Below the pieces are notes generated by a model. That model was given only the letters and a program-made list of their open reading frames with translations, was not told the origin of the DNA and ran no database searches. A program made the position numbers and the translations under genes. 64,000 bases of DNA from Saxidomus purpurata (taxonomy: Eukaryota; Mollusca; Bivalvia; Venerida; Veneridae): assembly GCA_022818135.1 (NCBI GenBank), contig JAFMSR010000012.1:26588971-26652970 (forward strand), written 5' to 3'. This document shows, piece after piece, positions 1 to 10,817 of the stretch; position 1 is the first letter of the stretch; each line of letters opens with the position of its first letter.

Positions 1-230
1 TTCAATCCCCCGCTCCTCCACTAGCATAACTTATGGTCTTTCCGATGAGACCAAAAACCGAGGTCCGATGTATCAGTGCTGTGCACTGGGCATGTTCCAG
101 AGGGATGTCTCTGGAACGGGACACGTTCTGTAATTTGCACTATATGTAAAACGCCCACACATAGCTTACATGTAATAATATTTGTTGTACTCTTGACTTA
201 AAATAAAGCTTATCTTATCTTATCTGAATA
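1..230 (+). repeat. tRNA-derived SINE, 5'-truncated by window edge
   Basis: The first 140 bases match, with scattered differences, a second copy at about 23776-24035, including the shared words 'aaccgaggtccgatgtatc' and 'ggaacggga'. The window starts inside the tRNA-like B box ('ttcaatccccc'); the other copy shows the preceding tRNA-like head. It ends in repeats of 'atctt' (about 213-226), a short 3' tail typical of SINEs. No coding potential. Confidence 0.6.
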
Positions 231-1029
231 TAATCTCACATATTATAAATGGAGTCAAGAAAAACCCATTTTTGAAACAGTAGGGCCTATCCAAAAGGTT
301 CATTTGCAAAATCACCCGTTCTGGAAAAGTGCATTTTTTTGCTACATACACAGTGAGTTACTGTTTACCTGTTGCTGGTCATAGTGTTTAAAATTTAAAT
401 GTAATACATACTCTTGAGGGCAGTGGAGGCGCGGGGTATAATGAAGATTATTTCAATTGAAACTAGTTTATTAGGAATATATGATAATAAGTAAATCTAT
501 GTTGTGTGTGATCAACTCCTCCATCAAATTATTATTTATTTTCTTTAAATCCCGATAGGACTTTAGACACTCATAAATATAAAATAAATTCACAGATAGA
601 ATAGTTATATAATTCTGTGTTATTAAGTCTAAAACAATGGTTTCACACTTTTGTAGCCTCTTCACGTTCTTTGCCTTTCTTGTCTTGCAACATATCTGAA
701 ACAAGAGAGCATATTCATATTTGGCGCATACGAAGAATGGCGATTGAAAGTTTTAGAGACTGAATAATCTTGCTTCATCTCATACGACCTACGCTGTCTG
801 ATTTTTTTAATCAAAAAGGCTACCCAATATAATTTCAGATACAACAATACCCTGCTGGTACCCCAAGTCATTTCCACAACATATGGCAACATTCTTTCAA
901 ATTTGCAGAATCTACTTTGGGACGGGTTAGCTGCAAATGTTGTGCATGTCAAAATTGATATCGCATTTATCCATTTAATGTTGTCACAAAAATGGTTTGT
1001 CATTTGAATAAGTGACATATATTTACAGA
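231..1029. other. AT-rich intergenic, nothing recognised
   Basis: Only short open frames without motifs occur here (for example 662-1042 on the minus strand). No splice-bounded exon, no paired terminal repeats and no homology to other parts of the window were seen. Confidence 0.5.
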
Positions 1030-1214
1030 TTTCAACTGTCATTTATTATTTTAACTGTGTGTGTTAGTTTGTACATGTATATGTTAGCGTGTTATTTCTC
1101 TTTTTTTAAAAAGTTAATTTATGTCTATGTATTTTATTGCAATAGTCGCGCTTTCAGTGCTTATGTTATTTGTCGTATTCTTGTTGAATGAAAAAAAGAG
1201 CTTCTTTTATTTTA

Positions 1215-1525
1215 TCTTGGATATTAGGCAAAATTAGGTCAATAAACATTCACAGCAAGTTTAGTGAAGATTGGTTTGAATTAGAGATCGCGCAACTATA
1301 AATTTGTCCAATTTAAGCATTTAAAGGGAACTAACTATGGATTGGGCCTCAATCGATTTGGTTTGTTATCGAACTGGAAGAGATGTTATGCCGGTAAACA
1401 TTCACAGCAAGACTGGGAAGTGTCTATGAAAGTTGTGGAAGATAGAGAGTGGGAACTTTTGTGGACGCCGCCCGCCGCAGGTGCTCCCATGATAAGGTCC
1501 GTCACGACAGGCGTATAAAGATACT
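1215..1525 (+). repeat. Tandem-unit composite repeat fragment
   Basis: The phrase 'aacattcacagcaag' recurs at about 1246 and 1398, giving two degenerate units of roughly 150 bases. The block ends in a GC-rich stretch ('ggacgccgcccgccgcagg', about 1463-1481) followed by 'gtataaaga'. It resembles the other composite elements in this window, which carry internal tandem units and a distinctive end. Confidence 0.4.
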
Positions 1526-1559
1526 GGGCTGCATATATATGTTATTTCGATTTTAAAAG

Positions 1560-1768
1560 CAACGTACAGCCACCATGACACAATGGTAGCATGTTCGCAT
1601 CAGGATTTGAGGGTCACGGGTTCAATTTCCACCAGTGCCACGTAATGACCATAGGCAAGTCACAGCTCTCTCCGAGGAGGTTTCCTTCTGAATGGAGAGT
1701 CTTCGATAGTGATTAATATAAACTGTTTCGCAATATGGAGTGAATACGTTAGTATCAAATTAAAAAAA
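1560..1768 (+). repeat. tRNA-derived SINE
   Basis: A tRNA-like head holds an A-box-like stretch ('acacaatggtagcatg') and a B box ('cgggttcaatttcc', about 1617), followed by an unrelated body. The 3' end 'gaatacgttagtatcaaatt' matches the end of the copy at 11717-11905 ('gaatatattagtataaaact'), so both belong to one family. No functional tRNA is predicted because there is no coherent cloverleaf. Confidence 0.55.
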
Positions 1769-1777
1769 GCAACGTAA

Positions 1778-3365
1778 GGCCACACCAAATTAATAAGTTG
1801 GTCATCGGGATTTTTCAAAAAAACTGTGAGGCGGCGAGCGAAAATATAATTTTAATATTTGTTTTTGTTTTGAAGAAATTTTGGAGCGAGCGAAGAGCGA
1901 ATAAATATATATAGCCTTTTTGTTCACATTTAATAGCAAATTTAATTAATTAGAGCCAAATTTTAGAGAGAAATCATTTCTCCCTGAGCTGAAAATAGGG
2001 AGACGTTTTGAGTCTACCAGGAGAAGTGACGGATACTGATATATTTGTCTTAGTTTGTTTCAAAGTGAATTAGTTCTAATATTACTTAATCATAAATGGT
2101 TGTGTGATAAGTCAGGAGACTGACCATTATTACGAGACTTCATCCAGATAAAGGAGTTTTTTTATAGACTGATTTTCATTCATTTTTATTGCTTGAACAT
2201 TATATTTACAACATTCATGTTATTTGATAGTTATCATGCACAGTTACAGCCAAAAACCACTTTCCGCAACACAATCATTTCCATAGTTGGCCCTGTTTGA
2301 ATGCCATATTAATAGGTAACAAACAATATGATAGGTGTTGTACAATCAGTAAGATGTCAACACAATATGTACCGGTAGTCAACACGGTATTAAAGGAAAT
2401 AAAACAAAAGTAAATTCCATTTTATTGGCAAAATATTTTGTGAAAACTAGCTGAAGGGTATAACAGTCCATTATTCAACAAGTTAAACTGGAAAGTCTAA
2501 GGTATGAAGCGCATTTTTGTAAGCTAAAATTACAGCTGAAACAAAAAGTGAACCTATTTTCGGACAGACGCTTACGCGGATACGCCAATTTTCAAAGCAT
2601 TTTCCAACAGCTCCACACTTTTTTTTAATCCTAGAGGTAAAGCCGCAGGTGTTACGAGATAAAAGAATGCCGCCGAAACTATCATGTTTGTTTGATCTTA
2701 GCGAAGCACGTGTCATTAAAAAGAGAGAACTTTTTTGACAGTTTGAAACATGTACACGAAGCTTTTGACTTCGGATTATAAATTTTTTACAATAGTTTGG
2801 AAAAGATAATGCTTTGAATAAGTGTAAGATTCTTTTATTTTTGATGATAAAATATATTTGTTTCTATTAATAGATTGATTGTGTGTTGCTGGGTTGTTTA
2901 TGTCGATCAGACAGCATGCTAAGTTGTTGATTGTGGAGTCTTTGAAGTCGGGAATTTTCGAAAATTTTCAACATATTTCTATCTTAGTATTGATAAATAA
3001 AAGTTAATCAGTAAAAAGATATAACCAAAGGTCAAGTCACGACCCAAATGCGGACATAGCGAAACACCGTGTCCAGTCACAACAATTCACGGTGACAAAA
3101 CGTCACTGTGACCGGACATCCCAAGTACGGGTGTTCCGAGGTATTCTTTGGACAACTATATTGTTTCCGGACGGAGTAAAAACCGTTATCTTACCATGAA
3201 AATGCGCGACTTTGCTCTTTGTCAATAGCGACCCAAAAAAATATAACCGATTATTTTCTTAAGGTGCGGGCGGGAGCCAATAATAAAAAAAATAATTTTT
3301 TTTTTGTGTTTTAGAAAAAAAACGTGCGGCAATCCCGATGACCAACTTATTAATTTGGTGTGGCC
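1778..3365. mobile_element. Non-autonomous PIF/Harbinger-like DNA transposon
   Basis: A perfect 35-base terminal inverted repeat bounds the element: 1778-1812 (starting 'ggccacaccaaattaataag') and its reverse complement at 3331-3365. Both sides are flanked by TAA (1775-1777 and 3366-3368), the three-base target duplication typical of the PIF/Harbinger superfamily. Beyond the repeats the ends carry GC-containing subterminal motifs ('gcggcgagcg' left, 'gtgcgggcggg' right). The 1.5 kb interior has no transposase or Myb-like frame, only a 77-codon frame at 2483-2716, so it must be mobilised in trans. Superfamily assignment is inferred from the TAA duplication. Confidence 0.75.
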
Positions 3366-3368
3366 TAA

Positions 3369-3910
3369 GCATTAAATTATAGCTGAACTAACTTTACTTT
3401 CAATGATGTGCAACGTATATCTCTGACTGTTTACAACATACCATAAAGTGAAAGTAGGACAAAAAGACCACCCAGGTCAATCTAAGCAACTACAAAAACA
3501 TTCACTTGTTTTTCTGCAGCAACAATACTCCACGGCTATTGTAAACTTTTAGAAGCCAGCTTCAAACTGTATGTCTCTGTTACAGTTCCAGATTTAAAAG
3601 AAAATTAGATTTTGTCTTAGTAATAGACCTTTAAAAGGGAACATGCATTCCAAAGATAAATAATATTCAATCATATTAAAGATTTTAATATATACAAGTT
3701 CAAAACGGGTGATTTGATTCATGTTCGTGAACATCGAGCATGAGTTACTATTATAAGTAAACAAGACATCTACAATGGTATATGTATAGATTATAAATTT
3801 ATATAAGTTTATTATGAATCATTAATGAAGTTTCATACTGAAAATATATTTCATATAAATAATCTTGCAGCTGAAGTCTGAACAGTCGTTCAGATGTTAA
3901 GAAGTGGTAA
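3369..3910. other. AT-rich intergenic, nothing recognised
   Basis: No gene-like frame, paired repeat or RNA signal was seen between the DNA transposon and the minisatellite. Confidence 0.5.
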
Positions 3911-4245
3911 AAAGCAAGTAGCAAGTAGCAATTAGCAAGTAGCAATAAGCAAGTGTCAATTAATTAGCATGTGGCAATTAGTAAGTTACATGTCCAAACC
4001 CACAATAAGCAAGTGTCAAGTAGCAAGTGGCAATTAGCAAATGGCATGTCCAAACCTGCATTTAACAATAAGCAAGTGGCAATTAGCAAGTAGCAATTAA
4101 CAAGTGGCATGTCCCAACACGCAATGAGAAAGTGGCAATTAGCAAGTGAGATGTCCCAACCCGCCAGTGGCAATAAGCAAGTGGCAATAAGCAAGTGACA
4201 ATTAGCAAGTGGCAATAAGCAAGTGGCATGTCCCAACCCGCATTC
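3911..4245 (+). repeat. Degenerate minisatellite of AGCAAGTRGCAAT-type units
   Basis: Units of about 12-14 bases ('agcaagtggcaat', 'agcaagtagcaat', 'ataagcaagtg') are arranged in a higher-order block ending 'ggcatgtcc(c)aac', repeated about every 60-80 bases with the block end near 4044, 4107 and 4226. The minus strand stays open across it (3964-4293), giving a low-complexity 'LIATCLLPLA' peptide; this is a by-product of the repeat, not a gene. The array is not CRISPR: units are adjacent, without unique spacers. Confidence 0.75.
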
Positions 4246-4455
4246 CATAATTAATGATTTTAGAAATATGTTTTTCACATTTTCCTTAATCATTTTATTT
4301 CAAGGAAGAAAGACGATGCTAAGCTGGGCTTGATAGTGTGATATCAAGTACACAATGTATGTGTTTTGTGCAGCATATATTGCCTCTTCGAAGTTTAATT
4401 GTTTGAATAATTTCTTATGTAGCTTACTAGTTTTTAGTTTTTCTTTTATAATTAA

Positions 4456-4630
4456 GAAATAATCTATGGCTTGGAGTGCTTTGTCGAAATTGAAGCATTC
4501 CCCGGAGGTGATGTGCCTGGCGGAATAATTCACGAGGGCGAAGCCCGAGTGAATTATTACGCAGGCACATTACCGACGGGAAATGCTTCAATTTCGATAA
4601 AGCACTCCAATTTAAGTCATAGATTATTTC
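4456..4630. repeat. 175-bp foldback (near-perfect palindrome) element
   Basis: The left arm from 4456 ('gaaataatctatggctt') is the reverse complement of the right arm ending at 4630, with only a few mismatches and a small indel. The tip of the hairpin is 'gagggcgaagcccgag' around 4532-4547. A frame reads through it on the plus strand (4471-4692), but the symmetry explains the openness. This is most likely a foldback-type MITE; no clear target duplication was found. Confidence 0.7.
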
Positions 4631-5400
4631 GATTCTTAGAAGCCGATTTTTTAAAACTACTACGGACCTTTTTTCAGTTCGGCGGTAATTAATGTGTAAA
4701 ACAGCATAACTAGTAGCTGTTGGAATTCACTCCCCTATTCGGGCAACCATTCAAGATATCAAACATAACTATATTATACAAACTTATTTTAGTTTAATCA
4801 TCTAATACATAAAATATAAAAAGAAATACCTGACTGACATTATGCAGAAGACGTCAGATTCAGAACCTAACAAAGCAGCCAATCGATTTAAATGCGTACC
4901 GTTAATTTGAACTGTACAACGTTTTAACGTGGAGTCATGACGTCAGTGTGATGACGTAAACGTTTTCATTCATAGTTTTGTCTCCCGGGATCAAAACATT
5001 GTATGACTGTTAATCCTGAATTTCTTGGCCTTTTTTAAGGAAAACAAGGTGAGGGTATTCCTAAAGGCTTACTTGACGCAATTAAAAATAATGCTTAGGT
5101 TCTTAAACAAATCTTTTTCATGCGACTGATGTATTTATACTGATATTATTTCTTTTCTATATTTTATTTTTGCGCGGGAGTAAATTAGAAAAGTCGGAAG
5201 GAGCTTCTTCCATGTCCGAAACTCCGTCTACTTTTCCGAGTGCTTTAATGATATTAATGCACTCGAATTGACGTAGGCATATTAGAATAAGTTTTCAATA
5301 ACGTTTTAGTGTTTATGAAAAGTGATCATCGTTTGTCATGGGCTTGTAGATCTAGAGATGGAAAGGTAATGACGTATTGGGGTACAGGTTCAAGTTACGA
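4631..5400. other. Intergenic; CRE-like motifs but no gene
   Basis: Near 4938 there are 'tgacgtca' and 'tgacgtaa' motifs 14 bases apart, and a small hairpin ('gagtgcttt...aatgcactc') near 5240. No coding exon follows on either strand, so a promoter is not claimed. The stretch may include flank of the adjacent retrotransposon LTR, whose outer limit I cannot fix. Confidence 0.35.
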
Positions 5401-5676
5401 GGACCTTTAGAGAGGCAATGTCGAAGGAAATATTTTACTCTTTTATCATAGTTTCTTCCAAATGATACTTGTTTTGTTATGGTATATATATAAAGTCAAA
5501 GTCCAGGATGTTTAAGCTACTTTTAATTACTACCACAACTACTACTATTAGATTCATGTATACAATATGGAAGCTGGCTGCAAAGTGAGTCAGTAGCCGG
5601 GAGCTGGCTATATTTAACATAGCTGACCAGTGAATGATTTCAGGTGTATCATAGACTTGCTACAGATAATACAACA
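5400..5676 (-). mobile_element. 3' LTR (outer boundary unresolved) of the Ty3/gypsy element
   Basis: On the minus strand a purine tract 'agaaaaagggaga' (about 5677-5689) precedes 'tgttgtattatctg', which begins at 5676. This is a polypurine tract followed by a TG start, as expected for a 3' LTR. A 'tatatatata' stretch near 5484-5494 could be a TATA box. The second LTR is absent from the window because the element lacks its 5' end, so the outer edge near 5400 is only a guess. Confidence 0.5.
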
Positions 5677-5866
5677 TCTCCCTTTTTCTAAAATTGAAAT
5701 ATATATATATTCAAATGAGTCATTCGTAATTATCGTAAAATATCATTATCTTGGTGTGGGTTCTATTCAAATATTTATCATATGAAGCATTCCTGTAATG
5801 TAAACATTTGTATATATACATAAGCATGAAAATTGTAGTATTCAACATTTGATACTAACAGGCAGT

Positions 5867-8800
5867 CTACATTGACTCGATAACCTTTGGTTTTACCACT
5901 CTGCCTGATCGTGTTACATATGTATGGGGTTTATTTGACCCAAGATTTGCAGATGTGGAACTAGTTTCCTGGGTTGAAAGAGGTTCCACACAGGGTTGCG
6001 CACCAAGTTCCTCCTGTTCATGTAAATCAACATTTGGCGTTTCTGGCAAGCACTCATTTGTTTTAATTAAATGTCGCCTATTGCGTCTGTATGTTGCACC
6101 GTTTGATGTTTGTACTAAATATGACCTATCATTTAGTTTATCAATTATGGCTGCTGGTTCCCAAGTTTTATCCTGTCGCTGAACCCTTGCTGACCCTCCT
6201 AGTTCTAATGGTTCCAGTGACCTTGCATTTCTATCATAATAGTTTTTCTCCTTTTTTCTGCAAGACTTTAACCTATCCCTAATGACCTTTGGGGAAATTA
6301 GGCGTGGTGTAAGATTTTCTTTGGTTGTTGGGAGAATTGATCTTAACTTCCTGCCCATTAACATTTCTGAGGGTGCAAAACCAATACTTAAAGGTGTGGT
6401 TCTGTATTCTAGTAAACCAATGAATGGATCTGTTTTTGCCAATTTTGCCTTCTTAAATATACGTTTGCATATTTTTACGTAAGCTTCTGAGAAACCATTT
6501 CCAGAACTATGATGTGGACTTGATGTGATGTGCTGGAAATTCCAATCTTTTGCAAACATTGTAAATTCTTCAGACACATAACAGGTTTGGTTATCTGAAA
6601 TAACTCTCTGTGGAATACCCATTCTTGCAAAAATCCCTTTCATGCGGTTGATTACAGATGAGCTTTTCATATTCGGCAATTCTTTTACCTCAAAATAGTG
6701 ACTGTAATAGTCTGCAACTACTATGTATTCTTTGTTTTCCCATGTAAACAAATCTGTGCCTACAATCTGCCAAGGGTAATCTGGAATTTCATGGGACTGT
6801 AAGGGTTCTTTGGGATTGGAGCTTCTGTACTCTAAGCATGTAGGACAATTTAGAACTAATTGTGTAATATCGCTGGAAAATTTCGGCCAGAATATTATAT
6901 CACGTGCCCTTCTTATGGTTTTCTCCACTCCCATATGACCTGCATGAACTATTTCTAGCATGCTTGACCTAAGTTCACTGGGGATCACTATCTTTTGACC
7001 TTTCATTATTAACCCATTTATTACTGACAGCTCATCTCGGTAATTCCAGAAATCTACAACTTCAGGTAAACACTGATTTCTGTAGACTGGCCACCCTTCT
7101 ATAATAACATTTGTTAAAATCGACAATTGTTTGTCCTTTTCAGTGTGTATTTTTATTTCCTGTAGTTTTCTATCACTGATAGGAAGACTTGAGATGACCA
7201 TATTTACATGTGCATCTAAACCCTCTGACATGCTTGCATAGGTTGAACTGACTGGCTTTCTTGACAAAGTGTCAGGTACTGGAATTTCTTTTCCAGCACG
7301 GAAAGTGACCTCTATGTCGTAACGTTGCATTTGCAAAAGCATCCTTTGTAAACGTGCAGGGGCCAGGTATAAGGGTTTCTTAAAAATCGGGATAAGTGGA
7401 AGATGATCTGTTTCGATCAATACTCTCCTACCATAGACCCAGTGATTGTACCGCTTCAATCCAAACAAAATACCTAAACACTCTAATTCTATCTGGGCAT
7501 AGTTCTTTTCACTGCTTGTTAGAGATTTTGATGCAAAAGCGATAGGCTTTTCATCTTGTAGCAGAGTTGCGCCAAGTCCTGACCTACTTGCATCTGTTTG
7601 TAGAGTCAGTGGTTTCTTGGGGTCATAGTAACCTAGAACTTGTCCGGGTTCTTGAGTAATGATTTGTTTGACCTTGTTAAACGATTCTGCCTGTGGTTTG
7701 CCCCAGTAAAATTCCACTGACTTACTCAAAAGTTCTCGCAAAGGACTAGTGACCTCGGCCAGATTTGGTGCAAACCTTGAAAGGTAATTAATCATTCCCA
7801 AGAAAGTTTCCAGTTCAGCTTTGTTTTCCGGTGCGGGCATATCTCGAATAGCTGATATTTTGGCGGGATCTGCTTGCAAACCATTCTCTGATAACACGTG
7901 GCCAAAGTATTGTATTTCACTGAGCCCGACCTCAAGTTTTTCTGGATTTAACCGTAGGCCTTTTTCAAATGCCCTTTGTAGAACCGTTCTGAGATTTTTG
8001 TCATGTTCTTCCCTGGTTTTACCATAAACCAATATGTCATCTACAATGATGACCACCCCTGATAACCCTTCAAAGGATTCGTCCATTTTCCTCTGGAAAA
8101 TGTCCATTGATGACTTTAAACCAAAAGGTAACCTTAAATACCTGTACCTCCCAAAGTAAGTGTTAAATGTGCTTAAGAAAGAGGACTTTTCATTTAGCTT
8201 GATCGCCCAGTAACCTGAGGTAGCATCAAGTTTTGTGAAAAACTTGGCTCCTGTAAGCTCTGGCAATATGTCCTCAATTGTCTTAATTGGGTAGTGTGGA
8301 CGTTGAACATTTTTGTTCAAGTCATGCGGATCTATACACAGTCTCAGTTTACCTGATTTTTTCTCTACACAGATTAGTGAGTTGACCCAGTCTGTAGGCT
8401 CGTCAACTTTAGTGATTACGCCCAATTTGACCATTCTTTCCAGTTCTAATTTGCACCTATCCCTAAGTGCAACTGGGATCTTTCTTGGTGCATGTACCAC
8501 AGGCACTGCATCAGATTTAAGATGGATTTCACATTCCCCCGGAATTGACCCTATGCCCTCGAATACCTGCGGGTAATCTTTCAACACTGATTGTGCTGTC
8601 ATACAGGGTGATAGCTTTTCTAAGTTACATGTATATGTCACTTTTACTAGACCGAATTCAATGCAGGATCTATATCCGAACAAAGGACAGGAATTCGTTT
8701 CTACGACATGGAAGTCTACAACGCCAGTTTTTGAATTAGCTGCATGCTTACATTCTAAAGTAATAGTACCCTTTAAGTTCAATGACATGCCATTGTATGC

Positions 8801-9502
8801 AGTAAGCTTAGTTTTAGACGGTTTGAGTGCTGCTTTGACACCAAGTTGTTGAAAAACATGAAAAGGCAAAACATTTACCTGTGCGCCTGTGTCGACCTTG
8901 AATTTAAGCTTTTGCTTTGAGGGTCCTACTTCCATTTCTGCAAACATTTGGTCTTCTGAGGATTTAGAATCAACACTGTCAATAAACAAATCCTCGGAGT
9001 CAGAGGATGATTCCTGTGAAACATGTATGTCATTAACGTTTTTCGAGCGACACACTTTAGCAAAATGATTCCACTTTTTGCACTTGTTACATTGTTTTCC
9101 TTTCGCTGGGCAGCGACTTTTATCGTGGTTCAGTCCGCAACTGGAACACTGTTGGCTCTGGTCTGTTGAAGTTTCATGGCTGGTGTAGTGTGATTTCTTC
9201 ACTCCCGTACCTCTTTTGTTTTGGTGTGATTGCCGTCCCTTCCGGTTAACGTAGCTAATTGCAGCGGTTGCTGCACCGGGATTCGAACCTAGTGTTGGTT
9301 GCATATGTTTGAGCTGCTCTTGTGCATATTCGTATGTTTGGCATATTCGTACAGCTTTCGCCAATGTCAAATCAGCACCAACTGTTAAGAGCTTTTCTCT
9401 TATTTTCTGAGATCTTATTCCAAATACTATTCGGTCACGAACCATATCGTCACAATAGTCTGCGCCAAATGACAAAAAAGAAAAAAAGAAACGTTTATGC
9501 AA
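5867..9502 (-). CDS. Ty3/gypsy Gag-Pol polyprotein, 5'-truncated in gag
   Basis: Single open frame of 1211 codons. Order on the protein: remnant of gag capsid (about residues 12-66, 'CDDMVRDRIVFG' type); two zinc knuckles (C119-C122-H126-C131 and C138-C141-H146-C151); aspartic protease with DTG at 204-206; reverse transcriptase (about 345-520) with catalytic D426 and the VDD pair 488-489; RNase H (D637, E672, D699); integrase with HHCC zinc finger ending C886/C889 and D917-D970-E1006, spacing D-35-E; basic C-terminus. These give reverse transcription and genomic insertion. No stop or frameshift interrupts pol. The gag N-terminus is missing: the first ~12 residues read into an A/G-rich non-element sequence near 9470, so the listed start is not the native one. 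No 5' LTR or primer-binding site follows. Family resemblance is to the metazoan K02A2.6-like gypsy group (inference). Normally such an element has about 200 more gag residues. Confidence 0.93.
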   Translation of the reverse strand: MHKRFFFSFLSFGADYCDDMVRDRIVFGIRSQKIREKLLTVGADLTLAKAVRICQTYEYAQEQLKHMQPTLGSNPGAATAAISYVNRKGRQSHQNKRGTGVKKSHYTSHETSTDQSQQCSSCGLNHDKSRCPAKGKQCNKCKKWNHFAKVCRSKNVNDIHVSQESSSDSEDLFIDSVDSKSSEDQMFAEMEVGPSKQKLKFKVDTGAQVNVLPFHVFQQLGVKAALKPSKTKLTAYNGMSLNLKGTITLECKHAANSKTGVVDFHVVETNSCPLFGYRSCIEFGLVKVTYTCNLEKLSPCMTAQSVLKDYPQVFEGIGSIPGECEIHLKSDAVPVVHAPRKIPVALRDRCKLELERMVKLGVITKVDEPTDWVNSLICVEKKSGKLRLCIDPHDLNKNVQRPHYPIKTIEDILPELTGAKFFTKLDATSGYWAIKLNEKSSFLSTFNTYFGRYRYLRLPFGLKSSMDIFQRKMDESFEGLSGVVIIVDDILVYGKTREEHDKNLRTVLQRAFEKGLRLNPEKLEVGLSEIQYFGHVLSENGLQADPAKISAIRDMPAPENKAELETFLGMINYLSRFAPNLAEVTSPLRELLSKSVEFYWGKPQAESFNKVKQIITQEPGQVLGYYDPKKPLTLQTDASRSGLGATLLQDEKPIAFASKSLTSSEKNYAQIELECLGILFGLKRYNHWVYGRRVLIETDHLPLIPIFKKPLYLAPARLQRMLLQMQRYDIEVTFRAGKEIPVPDTLSRKPVSSTYASMSEGLDAHVNMVISSLPISDRKLQEIKIHTEKDKQLSILTNVIIEGWPVYRNQCLPEVVDFWNYRDELSVINGLIMKGQKIVIPSELRSSMLEIVHAGHMGVEKTIRRARDIIFWPKFSSDITQLVLNCPTCLEYRSSNPKEPLQSHEIPDYPWQIVGTDLFTWENKEYIVVADYYSHYFEVKELPNMKSSSVINRMKGIFARMGIPQRVISDNQTCYVSEEFTMFAKDWNFQHITSSPHHSSGNGFSEAYVKICKRIFKKAKLAKTDPFIGLLEYRTTPLSIGFAPSEMLMGRKLRSILPTTKENLTPRLISPKVIRDRLKSCRKKEKNYYDRNARSLEPLELGGSARVQRQDKTWEPAAIIDKLNDRSYLVQTSNGATYRRNRRHLIKTNECLPETPNVDLHEQEELGAQPCVEPLSTQETSSTSANLGSNKPHTYVTRSGRVVKPKVIESM

Positions 9503-9779
9503 ACACCCCGCAACGGAAAAAGGAACAATTTATCCACAGTACTGAATAATAGAAAACATCAACCTGAATGACATGCTGGCCAGTTTAATGCCAATCACAT
9601 TAAAATAAAATATTAAAATATCAAAATGCGCCATACAGGCCAGTAAATCATTGAAATCTTATCTTTTAAAGTCAATAGTACACCTATCATTCACACGCGA
9701 GACATGCTTTTAGCACGGACCTATACACATGGATAGAGGCTAATCCACACCTGGACGCTAGTTTCTTATTTAAACTAAT

Positions 9780-10320
9780 ATCTTAATTGAATTGTGTAAG
9801 TCATATTAGCTTTGGTACTTGTTTTATTATGCCTTGTTTTTCTCTTACTGATTTTATTGTGCTTGACTTTTGTTTTTAGTTGCTTCGATAATTGATATTA
9901 TTTCTTTTGTTATTTACTTTTAGTTTGCTTTGTTTTTTATGGTAGTTTCTTTTTTCCTTTCTTAAATAATTGCATATACCTTTGTAACATGACTGAAATG
10001 AATGTATTTACTTGCCATCCTCTTCATTATTTTCATCATAGTATTACTATTATTTTATTATTATCATTATTATTATTATCATCACCCTTGTACTATTCAA
10101 ACGCCTTTCGATCTTAACAGGTGTGTGTACTTTTTACTTAATTTTGACCATGTCTTAGTGATAGTGTGAACTGTAACAAATTATATACTTGAAATATGCT
10201 TCTTTTACAGCTGTCTTACTTTTGTTTTTGTTTTTACATATATTTGTCGGAAAAATGACGCATGAGCTGATGTTTTTGTTTGTCATATCCGACGGCAAAT
10301 AAAGCTTCTTTTATCTTGGA
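9780..10320 (+). repeat. Possible 3' tail of a non-LTR retrotransposon
   Basis: A T-rich stretch ends with 'aataaagcttcttttatctt' (about 10296-10315). A closely similar end, 'aagagcttcttttatttt', lies at about 1196-1213, suggesting two copies of one repeat family with a shared 3' end. No reverse transcriptase frame is present here. The left limit is uncertain. Confidence 0.3.
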
Positions 10321-10399
10321 TATGTATGTATATAGGTATATGCCTAAAATAGCCAGTAAATAAACACAATTAATATGCAAGGCATTGCATATAATGTCC

Positions 10400-10550
10400 G
10401 TAACATGTGCTCACTTGTTTCCGTGATTTTTCCGAGTCAGTTCCGTGATTTCCGAAAATCCTCCGTGATTTATCTGACTAAGATCCGTGATTTTTCCGAG
10501 TCAGTTCTGTGATTACCGTAATTGATCCGTAATTTTTTTCGTGATTCATT
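10400..10550 (+). repeat. Degenerate short tandem repeat (TCCGTGATTTTTCCGAGTCAGT units)
   Basis: 'ccgtgatttttccgagtcag' occurs twice (about 10423 and 10484), with intervening derived copies such as 'ccgtgatttccgaaaatcc' and 'ccgtgatttatctgacta'. It lies about 300 bases upstream of the EXOSC6 start codon, in the presumed upstream region; no function is claimed. Confidence 0.5.
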
Positions 10551-10817
10551 GAACTTTTCAGTCATAAAAAAACAACACAGATAAAATTTAAAATAAGTGT
10601 TTATTAACCTCTGCATGGAATACATTTTATTGTCTTAGATTTTTTTAATTTGTCTTTCTGATAGTCTTGTTTTTGCATTTTGGATGAATCAAGGTATTTG
10701 AAAGACCCTGGATGAATCCATTTCAGAAGTCAAATTCATTCTTGTATTAAGGGGAAGTAACCTTTGCAGTGAATTGTACTGATTATCACAACGTGTGTTT
10801 TTACCAACTCACCAAAT

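Noticed and set aside
3914..4244. CRISPR-like array
   Set aside because: Units are contiguous and degenerate with no unique spacers, and the context is eukaryotic.
3964..4293. 109-codon frame with repeated 'LIATCLLPLA'
   Set aside because: Simple consequence of the minisatellite period; low complexity.
4930..4965. Promoter with two CRE-like motifs
   Set aside because: No coding exon follows on either strand within a reasonable distance.
9262..9292. tRNA T-arm-like 'gggattcgaacctag'
   Set aside because: It lies inside the intact gypsy Gag-Pol frame (minus strand) and no cloverleaf can be built around it.
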